Shown here: positions 1 to 12,814 of the stretch, piece by piece
Position numbering within the stretch: position 1 is the first letter of the stretch
How the letters are laid out: every line of letters begins with the position of its first letter
NCBI GenBank assembly: GCA_023105745.1
Contig: JALGQZ010000014.1
Coordinates: 4,621,888 to 4,685,887 of the forward strand
From: Austropuccinia psidii
Lineage: Eukaryota > Basidiomycota > Pucciniomycetes > Pucciniales > Sphaerophragmiaceae
Reading direction: 5' to 3'
DNA length: 64,000 nt
The notes under the pieces: model-generated
Databases searched by the model: none
What the model saw: only the letters and a program-made list of their open reading frames with translations
What the model was told of the DNA's origin: nothing
Program-made: the position numbers and the translations under genes

Positions 1-3000
1 TCCCATGTCTCTGAGTATATAATGATATCATCAATATACACTACCATCCAGCCTTCCATTATTTCTTCTTGAAATATTGTGTCCATCATGCTTTGGAAAT
101 GGGCTGGTGCATTTTTGATGCCAGATGGCATCCTGGTATACTCATATATGCCCATATGGCATATTATTCTGTGTAATTTCATGGAGTTTGGTTTAACTCC
201 ATTTTGGTGGAAGCCTTTCATACAATCCATTTTGGTTATATATTTGGCTTTTTCCAGTTTATCCAAGGCATGAGGTATCCTGGGTATAGGGTACCTGTCT
301 GCTTTTGTGTAGTTATTCAGAGCTCTGAAATCTCCACACAGTCTAGACTTGCCAACATGCCAGGTGATTAGGACAGGGGTGGTGATTTCCACTATCTCAT
401 TTTATGCAATATTCCTGATGACATCCATATCCAGGAGTTCATTGATATGTTTCTCAATTTCTTTCCTGGTTTCCAGGCTTGCTAGATAAGGAGGTCTCCT
501 AAGCATGGGTGGATAAGGCCTTTCCACATCCAGATACAGTTCTATATCATGGCCTTTGATCTTGCCTAATGGTTCTTCACCAATGGCAAATGCTGGTCTG
601 TTCTTCCTCAGAATCTTCAGTAAACTTAGTTTTTGTTTACTGGTGAGGGTAGTGCTAAACTGTCCCTCTCTGAATTCCTTCAGAAGTTCTTCTAGTGGGT
701 CTTGAGAAGATATCTGGTATATATCAAGTGAAAATTTCTTTTCCTTGTTAGTACCAATGGTGATGTGCCTATTTTTACTGTTGTAAATGTCTATGCCATA
801 CATCCTCTGGTAATCTGTTCCCAGTAAAAACCCTTGGATGTGGGCATCATTAAGCACTACAAACTCTGGGTTGAGTCTGATATTACCCTTCCTGTGGGGT
901 ATAATTATCTCTTTGATAATTGTTCCAATGGAAGTCATCTTTCCTGATGCAATATTAAAGTTCTTTGCCTTAGTGGGCAAGAGCTGTTTTTCCCAGTTTG
1001 GGAAGTGGGTATCTAGATAGTTTCTGGCACTATGGAGCAGTGTGCTCCACTATCATGGATCAGTGGATGCTGAGCATTGTAAATACAAACAGTCATTTTT
1101 GTGGCTGTCCCATGTATATATGCCATTCCTTTGGTTGGTGTAACCAGGAATGTTTGTGCATCTTGTGTGTGTTTGCACAAGTTCTTGTTGGCAGTGTCCT
1201 GTGGAATTCCTGCTTCCAACTGTATGTCCTGGATTTCTAATGGGGTTTCCTCTTGGTATTCCATTACAAATTCCTCTCTTGGGTCTTGATCATCATCAGA
1301 TGGTTCTCTGATGGCATCACCCATGGAGTCTGATTCAGAATCCTCTGTTGGAGATTCTTCCTCTGGGACGTTCTCAATGGCATAGACTTTTTTCTTTTCC
1401 TTTGGACAGTTGTTGGCATAGTGGTCTGTTGAACCACAATTGTGACAAGAATTGTTTTTCCTTGCCACTTCTGCCACTCTTTCTCTGGGTTTGTCTTTAA
1501 ACTCCACACTGAAAGGTTGTTTCTCTTTGAAACTACTGCTCTTATATGGGGTGAATTTCCCTATATTAGTCCTTTTCCTTATGTCTTGTAAGGTGTTGGG
1601 AATGTCATCTAGAGTGCAATTTTGGTTGCATCTGCATTTTACTGCATGCTCTAGTTCTCCTGGCAGTTGTGTCAGAAGCTTGTGATTCCTCATTTGGATG
1701 TTCATCTGAGGAGCAATGGCTTTAAGTCTTTTAGACTGTCTAAGACACCACCCATATGGATCTTTGTCCACTGAGTATTTGTCATTTTCAAATGACATTG
1801 TCTTCTGCCATATCCAAGATCCATTACTGTGCTTTTGGATTATTTGACTCTTCCACCATTGCCAGTTTCTTCTGCCATGGATTTCATTCATTTCTGTGTA
1901 CCATATACTAGCATGGCCTTTAAATGCAGTATTCAATCTAGCAGCAATCCAGTAGTCTGGTATGCTTGGTACATCAATGAAGAGTCCATCAATATAATCT
2001 ATGAGTTCCAAATGATCATATTCTCCTTATCCACAGATTTTGGGCCAGCTTGAGGCCTTGGGAAGCTGTTTCAGGGCTTCCTTGTCTGAATAAGACATTC
2101 CATCTCCATCCTGGGATTTTAATGGAGATCTTGCCTTATTCATCACCATGGAATCTGGTTTGATGTAATCTCGTTGGTATGGATTCTCCATAACTTGACC
2201 TTGTGGTTGGGGCTTCAAGTTATGGTAGACATTAAGCAATTTGTTTATGTCTTGGTTCAGACAATCCCTGTCCCTTTTGCTGTGGTGTTGTTCTTCAAAG
2301 ACTGTATTCAGTATTTTGTTGGTTTCTTCAGAGGCTTTGCTCAGTTGAGCATATCCTTCTTGAAGATTCTTAACTATCTGTTCCAAGGAGGCTTGAGTTT
2401 TTCTCATCCTCTCTTGGCCAGCTTTAATTTCTGCAAACTGCTTTGCATATTGCTCAGCATATTGGGACATTTGTAACCAAAGTGTATCACTGTTGATGTT
2501 ACTCTCATATGTGACAATGTTATTTTCAGTCTGAGTGGGGGTAATGTTTCTATTACTAGGACTACTGATTCTAAAGTGGTTTACAACTACTTCTGGTTCT
2601 TGTGTACTTCTTTCACCAAATCTAGCAGCTTCTGGATCATGGGGTCTGACTCTTCCCTCCTCTGGTTGAAGGAGGCTTTGTTCTTGCCCTTGTTTCCTCG
2701 TCTTCTCCTGGAAACTTCCTAGAATTGTGAAGAATGGTGACTCTTGGCCACTGATCTGTTGGTTTCTGAGTGGTATGAAGCCACTGGAGAGCTTATTTGG
2801 CCTGCTCCTTGTGAGCCTGACGGAATCTGAGTAGGCCCTGTCTGGATTAACTGTTCTTCTATAGCTTGGATAGTGGCTTGATTCTCCCTTATCCTCTGTG
2901 CCCTTGCCTCCAGGAGTCTGAACTGCCTCGTAGGATTCCAACCTTTCGTCATTACCATAACGTCCTTGAAGTCTATCTCTTTGACACAGATCTTCTGGCA

Positions 3001-3306
3001 ACTTGCTCCAAGTTCTGCCAGTGACTTGCCGGGTTGAACCTCTTGTTGTCCATGCTCCATTGAAATAAATCTTTGAGGAGTTGGTAGAGCTGAAGAACTT
3101 GATCCATATCCTTCCAATCCTCTGGTTTCAGGTTCCTGTTGAATTGGAGTGTGAATGGCAGGGTTGATATTATCTCCCTCATTGTTTTGCCATCCACCAC
3201 TGTGTCCAAGGTGTCCTCTTCCAGATCTTCTGGTTCTGGACAAGCCTTCTCTGTCCTCTGGCTGGTTCTTTTGGAGGCCAAGGTCTCTGAGGTATACAGG
3301 GGACAT
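1..3306 (-). pseudogene. Element A gag-pol polyprotein, broken and partial
   Basis: Degenerate Gag-Pol. The start ATG is at 3306. Recognisable in order are the gag capsid-like region (about 2011-1550), a CCHC zinc knuckle (C-x2-C-x4-H-x4-C, near 1440), a protease with Asp-Ser-Gly (near 1060), and an RT palm that reaches the YIDD motif at the window edge. Visible lesions: a one-base deletion near 3020 (one G fewer than in element D), a TAA at 2027-2029 where D has a serine codon, a frameshift around 1013-1030, and a stop at 402. D is the intact reference. The remains sit in at least four separate open segments, so no functional polyprotein can be made. Confidence 0.9.
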
Positions 3307-4191
3307 ATCAGTGTTTGCAAGCAGTCAAAAACTTTATGTTCTTAGGGTATTTACCTTTTACTGTGCCTTGTACAAATTTGCTATCTGCTGATTTGGGTAG
3401 TTTGCCTTTGGAGGTTACAACTGGGTTAATAATTGTAATTTTTCCTGTACAAGTGGTTAAGGTTGGTTTACCTTGTATTGATGCAGAGTTTTGTGGTTTT
3501 CTACTCCTCTGAGTGGCTATTGGAGTCCACTTCTTGGCTGTGATGAGACCTTCACTGTGCCTCTTTCCTTTGCTCTTGCTGCCCTCTGGTTCTGAGGGTG
3601 TCACTGGTGTGTTGGCCTGTGACTGGGTCTCAAGTGGGATGTAATTCTCTTCCACTGAATCAAGGCAGTAAAAAGAGGGCTTATGTCAGTCAAGACTTCT
3701 CAAAAGATGCTGGTTTTGCATGTCTAAGATTGGCCTCTGTGCTTGTATGTTACTACAATATGCCCTTTATAATGAAAGTGTAATTGAATCAACAATTCCA
3801 CGTCAGAATTACAGCTTTTGGTACCCTGTCACACTATTTGTGTGCCAGTATCCCACAGATACACTTGTGGTTTTCAAGTGTAATCTGAATAAGTGGCTCT
3901 GTATAAGTGTAATTGAGTCAACATTACACTTAACCACGCCTGAACTGATGTTTTTTCAGTCAGAGGTGTCCTTATTCAATCAAGAATACAGGACTTATTG
4001 ATGGCTTATGTGTTTTTATATGTAAACATGCCAAAAATAAAGGTTCCAGTGAGTATTAACCTTGTGGTAAGTACTCTTATAATATGAATAAAAAAGTAAA
4101 ATATATACAAGATATATATTTTAGAAGAAAATACGCCTAAAAAAATATAAAACAATTGTCAGAAGATAGAAAATAAGAGAAAAAACTTACT
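2719..4191 (-). pseudogene. Element A spliced accessory gene, broken
   Basis: Three-exon accessory gene seen in all family 1 copies. Exon 0 ends at 4191 with A, followed by GTAAGT. Exon 1 is 3654-3355 and begins TG, so splicing would form the start codon. Intron 2 is 3354-3287 (68 nt) and contains the gag-pol ATG. Exon 2 begins at 3286 in the frame overlapping gag. The same one-base deletion near 3020 breaks this frame too, and a TAG at 2719-2721 replaces a CAG codon of element D. Function unknown. It is included because it shows that the split-start layout predates the decay of this copy. Confidence 0.6.
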
Positions 4192-4218
4192 TATAAGGTC
4201 CAAAAAAGATTAAAACAT

Positions 4219-4231
4219 GGCCAGGCCCCCA
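4219..4231 (-). other. Element A primer binding site
   Basis: On the minus strand the tract TGGGGGCCTGGCC begins three bases after the LTR end. The same position in C and D is identical, and element E has TGGGGGCCCAGCC. It begins with TGG, as expected for pairing with a tRNA CCA end. I could not assign the tRNA. Confidence 0.7.
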
Positions 4232-4234
4232 AAA

Positions 4235-5656
4235 TGTCAGGATGAAACTATGATAAAGGTGTATATAGGCTCAATACAACCTTAACTATGTTTGTGACAT
4301 GGTAAAAATAGTTGAAAAAGATTTATAAGGGTTTAAAGATAATGAAATTTAATATTAAAAGGGCTTTACTATATAAGATATAGTGGTGGTGAGCGCTGTT
4401 GAAAGCCCTGGGTGCAGCTTTATCTGTTGGGTTACAATAATAAAAGACTACAATAATTAACTTTATAATTATACCTGATTATTAAACAAGAGTAAAACTG
4501 TTTTTGACAGTTTACTACGTAGGCTATTCAAGAGCAGGATGAGGAGACGATTCTGGCTGTGAAAAGCCTCCTTTTTATCCTGAAATGTGGTGGAAAGGGT
4601 GCTAGACCTTTCCACGTAAAGGAAGTGAAGATTCTTTCACTCTCTAGTACTGGCTTGTGGTTTGCAAACAGCCTGTATAGCCTGTTTTGGGCTCAGATGT
4701 GGTTTTGAAACCACATCTGGGCATTTTTCACCAATACAGGGTGAAAATTTTCATCTGGGGACCTCACAGCCTGATACTTACGTGTATGATGCCTAGAATG
4801 CTGTACAGAAACTGTATGGGACCCCAGTATTGACTGACATATGAGGTATTGAAGTGAAAACAAGCTTCTTTGTCTATTTGACACCTCATATTCATGGTTA
4901 TGGGATATTATCCCATGGTAAAGCTGTATATGACAGCAGGTGGGAATCTGACCTTAAAACAGCCATAGCTTTGTCAATTCTTCAAATATGAACCTCAAAA
5001 TTTGCTCGGTGTGTAGCCCCGGATGTGCCCTACACAATGGTACCTCATTTCATATGGGTATCGTTAATTATGGCAAAGTTATCCCATGTAAAAGAATTTT
5101 GTACATTTTCATGGTATAGGCAAAAAGCTGTATTGAGCTTATTTTCCCCATACCTTTTGTTCTAGTTGAGCTATGGGGAAATGGATGACACCATCAGATA
5201 GCCCTGATTGTGCTCTTTCCAAAAAGACCCCACTTCAAGTATCTCACACTAAAACTTTAGAAGTTAGATGAGAGGTGAATGTTTTGTTCACCCTTATTTG
5301 GCCTGAAATTGACCATAACTCCAGTAATATTGGTGCTAGCTCAGTTTGGCTGGTACCATTGGATAGCCCTGGCTTCGAGCTTAATTTTTAGTACCCATTT
5401 GATGGGTTAAGCGTCTCCTTCTAGATTTTATTTGAGAGGTGAAAATTAAGGTTTATGCTCAGCAATAACTTTGTTATTTCTTGTCCTATGGTGATGGGAC
5501 TTATATTTTCAGAAATAGGTGAGTTTCCTCTTTAATTTGATACCTTTTGAGCTGATTTGGCTCAGCTCCATGTTTTGGTGGTATCTTGGATATACCATTG
5601 GTTTATGGTATTTTGGCTGTCATGCTTGTGCTCTGGGTTTGAGTCACAGGCTGACA
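4235..5656 (-). repeat. Element A 5' LTR (1422 bp)
   Basis: Bounded by TGTCAG and CTGACA (perfect 6-bp terminal inverted repeat). It aligns end to end with the LTRs of C (29520-30952, 37773-39202) and D (57528-58947). The 3655-4190 stretch inside the element is the long leader intron before exon 1 and holds no other gene. Confidence 0.93.
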
Positions 5657-8600
5657 CCTGAAGACTCACCAATATCACCTACACCTGGTCCTAGATCAAC
5701 CTCCACTCCAGTCACAGAACCAAGAACTCAAAATATTCCCAGGATAGTGTTTGTCACTACACCTAATAACCCAAGTCCATTACAGGAGAAAGCTCCAAGA
5801 CAAGAAAGACCTGTGGTTAAGATTAAAGCAAAAGATTACAATATAAATCTTGATGGAGAAGAAGTAGAAAAATTTATCAAGAAAGTGGAAAGAATAGCTC
5901 AAATTGAAGGAGCAACAGATGAAGACCTAGTAATGTAAATGGCATTTTGGTCAACAAACCAAAAGGTGAGTGATGCAATTGAAGCTATGCCAGGTTATGA
6001 AGAAGCAAATTGGACACAGCTCAAGAAAGATCTTATAACAAAATGGGGAAGAGTTGAACCTGAAAGAAGATACAGAAAAGACTCACTAATGAAGCTTTTT
6101 TCTGAAACTCAAGAAGATGGAGGAATTGGTAGTCTATCACAATATAAGAAATTTATGGGAGAATATGAACCTATTGTTACTTATTTGTTAAGATACAGGT
6201 ATATTCCTCAAGATAACATGTTCCATGAAGATTTATTTGACTGTCTTTCAGCTGATATTAAAGGAGCCATAAGTAAGGAATTGATCAAAGATAATGTCAT
6301 GGTTAGAGCAGAAGATCAAGGATACCTTATACCACCTATGAAGATTCTCAAGAAGTACATTGAACAAGAATTGGAAGCCAGAATATTAGTAAACAAAATA
6401 TTCTCATCATCAAGAGATACAGGAAGGAATTTTACTGAAAATAAAAGGAAAGATCATTTCAAGGGAGAGGCTTTCCCAGGAATGAATGAAGCCTTTAATA
6501 AAATAAAGGAAATTACTGAATCCCTCAAAGAACAAAAACTGGAAACTAGAAAGGAGTCACAAGTGGAAAATGAAGATCTTAAGAAATTTATGACTCAGCT
6601 GGAAGAATTGAAAAATCTATCAAAACCTCAAATGGGAGGGGCTACCAATAACCAACTCAATAATCAACAGTTCAAACCAAGAAATGATTTACCTCCATTC
6701 TCACAAAGGCATGTTCCTTATGCACCAGAACCAAACATACCAAAGCCTTATGTCAAATGTTATTACTGTCTTGAGGAGGGACATTCAGTGAATAGATGCA
6801 GCTACCTCTTTGAAGATAAAAATAAGAAATGGGCCAGCAGACAAGGAGGTGGATTTTTATTTCCCAATTGGCAAAGAGTACCAACTGATGGTAAAATAGC
6901 ACCAAAAAAGTTAGTGGAAGAATTTGCAAAAGAGAAAAAAGAACTTATAAAGAAAATAAGATAAGATGAAGCTAAAGAAGAACTACCCAAACCTAATCCA
7001 ATGAACATAATACAATTGAAGAAAGATGATAGTGCAACTGCTATAGCAAAAGTTGAAAACTGGGGAAGCTGGCAGCCACCAACTATTTCATCAGCCAATT
7101 AGCCACCTTTAAATAATTATGGATTAAGAAATACTAAAGAAAGAAACTCAAGAGCAGAAAATACCAATCAAGATGCTCTAAGATCACATTCAAAAGTGAA
7201 AACACCAATAAAAAAGACCAAATATACCTGGAGCTTATATTGAAGATGAGCAAAAGGAAGAAGAGAAAACAATTGTTCCAACTAAATATAAGAAGCCTCA
7301 AATGGTGCAAAATGAAAATAATATACCTTCACAGGAACCTAAAATTGATCAACCTTAAAATACTCAAGAACCAATCAAGAAATTCAATGAAAGGAAAATA
7401 ATAAAAGAGGAGAAATTAGATATCCAAGAAATTATGGCACAAATTATCAAAAAGCTATTGGATCAGAAAATAAATCTTACCTTGGAACAAATTTTAGTCA
7501 TGTCACCAAATTTTTCAATCAATTAAAGAACCTTTCATAGGAAGAGAAAAAATCTATTAACTCAATTGATACAAAAGAAATTCAAACCAAACTCATAAAT
7601 CATCATTTGGGTAATTATGAACAGCCAAAATTACATTATACCTGTCCATTGGGGTTTATGCAAGTATATTTGGGGGAAGAAGGACATGTAATAATGGCAT
7701 TAGTTGATACAGGATCAGAATTGAATATAATACCAGAAGATTCAGCAATCAAAGCAGGACTTACCACAAGATGCCTCAACATGAATTCAAGGGGAATTGA
7801 TGGGCATTGTACCTCAAGAGTTGGATTAGCAGAATTTACCCCAATCACTTTAGTCACTGGGGAAGAAAGAAATATACATCTTTTTGTAGCAAGAGGAGCA
7901 GTTCACACAGTATTGGGAAGGCCTTTCCTTGCAGATAATAACATAAGATTAGACTTTTCTCAACAGAAAGGCGGAATATTCAGTTCTATAGAGCCAGATG
8001 GAAGAAGACTTTGCTTACCAATTTGTTCACCACATAAAGTAGGATGGATAGAAGACCCACCAGCAGGAATGGAAACATGTGCAGTTTCTAAATTGGAATA
8101 TTGGCAAGAATTACCAAAAGAGAATGAATTAAGCCCCAAAAAACAAGAAAATTTTGAGGAAATTTCCCAAAAAGTACATGATAGTGAAGAAGTGAAGGAT
8201 TTCAAAGGCAAAGTGAAAATTCATGAGGAATTAGCTCAAATTAATACAGAAGATTTCAATTTAAAGCTTAAAGAAGAAAACTCTCCAGGAATTTTAGCCT
8301 CAAGAAAAGAAGATGGAAATACTTGTAGCCAAATTGCTTAAGCCATTAAAAGCTATAATCTCAAGAATACTGAAGACATCAAAAGAAAAACATTAACAAA
8401 GCTTATCTCACCTATTGAAGCTTTGAAGTCCCTTTCAAAGGGAATATTCAAGAATAATTGGAAGTCAAGTATCAAGCCAGTTGTAACAATAGTTAGTGTC
8501 AGCTCATAATCTAAAGGTTTAAGTTCTCAAATTGATAAATCAGCACTCAACTTATTAAAAGAAGTTTCCCTCAAATATAACATTTCCACAAGAAGGACAT

Positions 8601-9997
8601 TACTACTCAAAACCACCTCAAAATTCAGGAGGAAAATATTGATATAATTCCAAAATCTGAAGAATCTGAAAGTTTAAATGAAATTTTGAATGATACTATG
8701 AAAAGTTAACACCGTAAAAAAATAATTATCCTCAAGAAATTTCAGCATCTAATAAAGGATGCAGTAAGATTGATAAGAAACCTAATTTTCATAAAAATGA
8801 ATCAGTTCTACCTCAAGAGTTAATTGACCCATTACTCAGATTCAATCAAGTATCTATGACAGGAGCTACCCACAAAAAGAAATTTAATAATTCTGGGAAG
8901 TCACCAATCTAAATTTTGGAAATATTGATCCTAGAATTCTGATGGAAGGAATTATTGGAGAAAATAAATCATTATCTAATATAGTAAATATTGATCCAAG
9001 ACTTGTCAAAGAACAATTAGACTTAACAAGAATAGTTGAAAACCCCATAGGGGAAAATGACCAAAATCAAGTAAAAGATATACCTTTTTGTATAGAAGAA
9101 GAACCTTTAAAAATGGAATTCCCTTGTTTTAAGTCAACAAGAAAAGATATAGAATGCAGTTTCAGTACAGTTCAGAATATAAATGAAGCTAAAGTTGATG
9201 ATTCAATAAATGAAAATTTGATCAATTCACTGTCTCAATTGACAATTAAGAAGGAATTAAATCAACAAAAAGCCTTACCTCCTGAATACAAATCCTCTGG
9301 GGAAGCTCATAATAACTTTTATATTAGGAAAATAATTAATTCAACATTCAAAAAACTTCAGTCTGTCAGGAACCATGCCAGAAATGAATACATAAAAAAT
9401 ACAATACACTCACCAAATATTTTAAAAAAACATCTTTCTGGATCAGAATATGAGAATGAAGCAGGATTATTTTGTCAAATGGAAATACAAGAAGAAATTG
9501 AAGATGAACATAAATTTATACTTACTGAAGAAGAATACCCTTGGGAAGGTTATACAAATTGGCAACCTCTTAGGAATGCCAACCTTGAGGATCACAATAA
9601 AAATAATTCTAGGGACAACTTTGAATGTGAAAACCAAAATGTCAAGTGGCTGGAAGATATTAGTGCCCCAAAGAAGAGTGAATCAAATAAAATCAAAGAT
9701 AAAAGTAGCAAAAAGAAGAAGAAGACTAAGGAAGAAAAGGAATATTTTTGGATTACTCAGAATAAAAAGATATGCCCAAGCTTGCAGGCCCATTTGGAAA
9801 GGCAATATAAGACCTCAACAAAAAAAGAGGATTGGACAGAAAATAATGATAGAAGTGGAAAACTTATACAGGATTACCTTGATAAGAATGAAGATTTTCA
9901 AGATCAATATCTCAATGAAGAAAGAAGAAATGAGCTTACAGCTAAGAAGGCCAAATTCAAGAAATGTCTTGACAATAAATTTTCATACTATCAATGA
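5657..9997 (+). pseudogene. Element B Gag-protease polyprotein with long charged C-terminus, broken
   Basis: Most of this region reads in one frame as a single ancestral ORF of about 1450 codons. The TAA at 5936-5938 lies directly before an in-frame ATG and fits a mutated CAA. Further stops are at 6962, 7097, 8339 and about 8507, and frame disturbances lie around 7225-7600. Order of parts: gag capsid-like region (5939-6500), coiled-coil-like lysine/glutamate-rich stretch (6500-6640), CCHC zinc knuckle (6758-6799), linker, retropepsin with Asp-Thr-Gly at 7706-7714 and a GRPFLADNNIRL-type C-terminal segment (7915-7955). A highly charged region (8342-9997) ends in a lysine-rich tract (about 9670-9760). 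This last region matches no domain I know and occupies the place where RT would begin. Retroviral-type Gag-Pro role is established for the family; the role of the C-terminal part is unknown. Confidence 0.82.
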
Positions 9998-10645
9998 CTT
10001 TTTTATTATAATTAAACATTTTTCTTTATTATTTCATGAATTTTAGTCTTATACAAGTCTCAAATATCTATAAAGAAATTTAACATAAAAAAAGAAAAAA
10101 TAATAATAAATATATATAAAAAAATACATAAAAAAATATATCAATAAAAAAAGTGTCAAGTGTATCAGTATCATTATCTTATGTATTAGTATATAAAAAA
10201 AATAGCTTAACTGAAAAATTAGGGTGTGTGTCTATTTCTTAAATCCATCCTTTATGATTTGAGTTTTGGGATGAAATTCTGGGGAATTTCAAATTTATTC
10301 TATAATTTTATCCTCATCGATATTCAATATCAACCCATTCAAGAATTAAAGTTAAGGTGAAGAAGCAAATAAACAAATACAGATAATAAAGCAAGAATCA
10401 ATAACAACAATAATAATAATAACTTATAAAAAAAGGAATTTGGAAGATCAAAGTTATAAAGAAATAATTCAACAAAATATCAAGAAATCTTATGGTTTTT
10501 AATACCCTCTTATAATTATCAGGTTTTCATAATAATAAGAGAAATAATATAAAATCCAAGAGGTAACTGGCCAGGTTAACCCAAATGAAAATATTTCTTT
10601 ATACAATTAATTCTTTTTCTTATCAAATTACTTGGGATATTCAAA
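9998..10645. other. AT-rich stretch after B polyprotein, no gene seen
   Basis: Very AT-rich sequence with A-tracts and short ATA/AAT runs. I see no domain, repeat unit or RNA gene. It may hold the 3' untranslated part of the polyprotein transcript. Confidence 0.5.
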
Positions 10646-10828
10646 ATGTCTTATTATAAAAGACACAAAGATTATTTTTTTCCTGGGGATAAGGGAGAAA
10701 AAGACCTCCTTTATATTAGAGATGGAGCCGGTTTCTTCCACCCACAATTCAGCCCTCAGATCTTTTATAAATTAGAGGCTATGCAAAACTCAAAATATAT
10801 ATCTTATGAACCCTTTAGCCCCACTTAA
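10646..10828 (+). CDS. Small ORF of unknown function in element B
   Basis: Sixty-codon ATG ORF rich in aromatic and charged residues (starts MSYYKRHKDYFF), quite unlike the AT-rich DNA around it, whose chance ORFs encode Lys/Asn/Ile runs. The stop is followed within about 15 bases by an AATAAA-like sequence. It lies between the B polyprotein and the antisense gene. No family recognised. It could be the last exon of a spliced gene or a decayed coding fragment. From 10829 to 11189 only AT-rich sequence is seen. Confidence 0.3.
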   Translation: MSYYKRHKDYFFPGDKGEKDLLYIRDGAGFFHPQFSPQIFYKLEAMQNSKYISYEPFSPT

Positions 10829-11189
10829 AATTTAATTAATAAAGAATGAATTGCATAAATTAAATCAACTTCATATTGATTAATTTTCAAAATTAAACTA
10901 AACTTTAATTTAATTTTAAAGCAAAAATAAATATTAATTTAATCTTATATTATTTGGTTAAATTAATTCTTAATTCACTCAACTAAAAAAAAAAATTCTC
11001 TCTTCTTACTCATAAATAAATCTCCTTATATGTATTGCATGTTATCATTTGGACATGTTTTGTGTCATTGCATAAAAGTCTTCTGAAGACTTAACTTTAT
11101 CGCAGTGTTTCATATATCATTATAACAGTATCATGTTTTACTCATTCAATCTTTTTTTTTAAAAAATAAAATAAAATAATAATAATAAT

Positions 11190-12504
11190 CCGAGTACTGG
11201 GCATTCAACCCAGCTAGAGAAACACATTAGGCCAAGGGAGACTTTTTCATTGAAACAGAAAACCTAAATAATAAGTATTTAGACATAGGATAGTAATACA
11301 GATTCCGAGTTAGGCTCAAAAGCATAGGCAGCGACTAGCATAACGTAGGTTGGACAAATAGGTGGTTTTTTTTTCCAAGTTCTAATAATAAAACAAATAA
11401 ATAAAAAAGAAAAGAAAATAATAGTAGCTTACACTAATAGGGTAAGATGACTCATTGGATGAAGAGGCATCATTTACCGCATCTAGAATACTAAGAAATA
11501 AAAAAAAAAATAAGTGCAAAAAAAAAAAAAAAAAAAACTGACTTGCTCATTTGATGATATAAGTCCATGAGGATACTCAATGACGATTGAAGACACAGAA
11601 GATGTGGGGTGTGCACCGCAGTGGTTTGAGCTTCCCAAAAGTATTGATGAAAATCTTGAACATATTGACAGAACCCGGTATCAAAGCATTCAAATAATTT
11701 GTTGAATAGTTCTTGATTTACTAAAGAAGTACTAGTATTGGTGGATACTGCCGAATCTGAATAATAAGGAGGAGAAGTATTTTTCGAAGAAGAGTGGACT
11801 GCAGAAGCTAAGGCGGGCTGAGAATTAAAAGGGATTGACAAGATAGCAGGAAGCAAAGAAGTGGAAGAACTAGTAGCACCCGGTAGCAACGAAGAAATGG
11901 CCAACTGAACAAGGTTTGCTTGAAGGAGTTCAGTCACACTATCAACAGCGGTAGGTGGATTAATAGGGGGAGTAGTAGAACTAGGGTCGTCTGGAAGAAT
12001 GCAATGAATAGTATAGTGATACCCCTTAAAGAAGATAGTAATGATGTTGCGGCCGTCACTATTTGCCTCAATGGAAATAAAAAAAAATGTTATACATAAT
12101 AAAAAAAAAAGGGGGAAGATATGGAAATAATTTCTTTTGTTGGAAAATGGATAAAGCAATTTTCCTATTTCCTATTTAAGAAAAAAAAGGGGGAGGTAAA
12201 AAACCCATAACTTACTTCAATAAAACGAATAACAAAATGGTAAAAGAAATGCCACACGATTCCACATATGGTCCAAATGGTGCATAAACAAGGGTATACA
12301 GAAAAAGAAAAGGCCTGATAAGAAGAAGAATGGTAAATAAGGCCCAACACAATAAGCGGCATGCGATGTCAATAGAGATAGAGATTTCAAAAAAAAAAAC
12401 AAAAAAAACAGACATTAGTAGAATAGAAAGTAAGAAGAAGAAAACATAACATACCCACAGGAAAGCTATGGCCAATGCTGAGGATTAGCATTACCAGAAA
12501 CCGA
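11190..12504 (-). pseudogene. Minus-strand, intron-bearing gene of unknown function in element B
   Basis: The minus strand shows alternating coding-like segments and short introns with good fungal signals. There is an exon at 12504-12455 ending at GTATGT, then an intron with a TACTAAT-type branch site, and a second donor GTAAGT at about 12213 with an acceptor after a T-rich tract ending TTAAATAG. The largest exon runs about 12040-11550 (acidic and Ser/Pro/Thr-rich, then a Phe/His/Tyr-rich segment near 11720-11570). Acceptors lie after the poly-T tracts at about 11497 and 11388. The start and exact exons are unresolved, so it may be live or dead. It is antisense to the gag-protease gene and lies just upstream of the putative 3' LTR, as does the antisense gene of element G. 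No known domain; a hydrophobic run appears only if introns are translated, so I do not call a signal peptide. Confidence 0.4.
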
Positions 12505-12814
12505 CTACAAAGCAGCAACAGTTAGGTGGTGTCAAATAGAAGAAATCAGATGCAGGGGGGCAAGGAGTTATAAGAAATAAAACCGTAATTAATAGAATCA
12601 TAAGTCACTAAAGCATAACTAATCAATAGGAATAAATAACGAAAAGACGTTGTGAATAGGAATACATAAATAATGAAACATTGCAAACAGGAATAAATAA
12701 GTAAATAAATAAAAAATTAGATTAAGCAGGCAGAAGAAGAAACACCCATGGCTAGAAAACAAAGTTAAACACTTCAAATTTGGAGTATTCACACCCAGCT
12801 ACTTCAAAAAAAAA

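Larger units (their letters stand above)
1..5656 (-). mobile_element. Element A: Ty3/gypsy retrotransposon, family 1, truncated by window edge
   Basis: Minus-strand LTR retrotransposon. It holds the 5' LTR (4235-5656), primer binding site, accessory exons and gag-pol down to the RT; RNase H, integrase and the 3' LTR lie left of the window. It is collinear with elements C and D at nucleotide level. It is inserted into element B: the B polyprotein frame resumes directly after the LTR at 5657. The five bases next to the LTR (cctga, 5657-5661) are the expected target-site duplication, whose partner is outside the window. Several frameshifts and stops show it is not functional. Confidence 0.93.
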
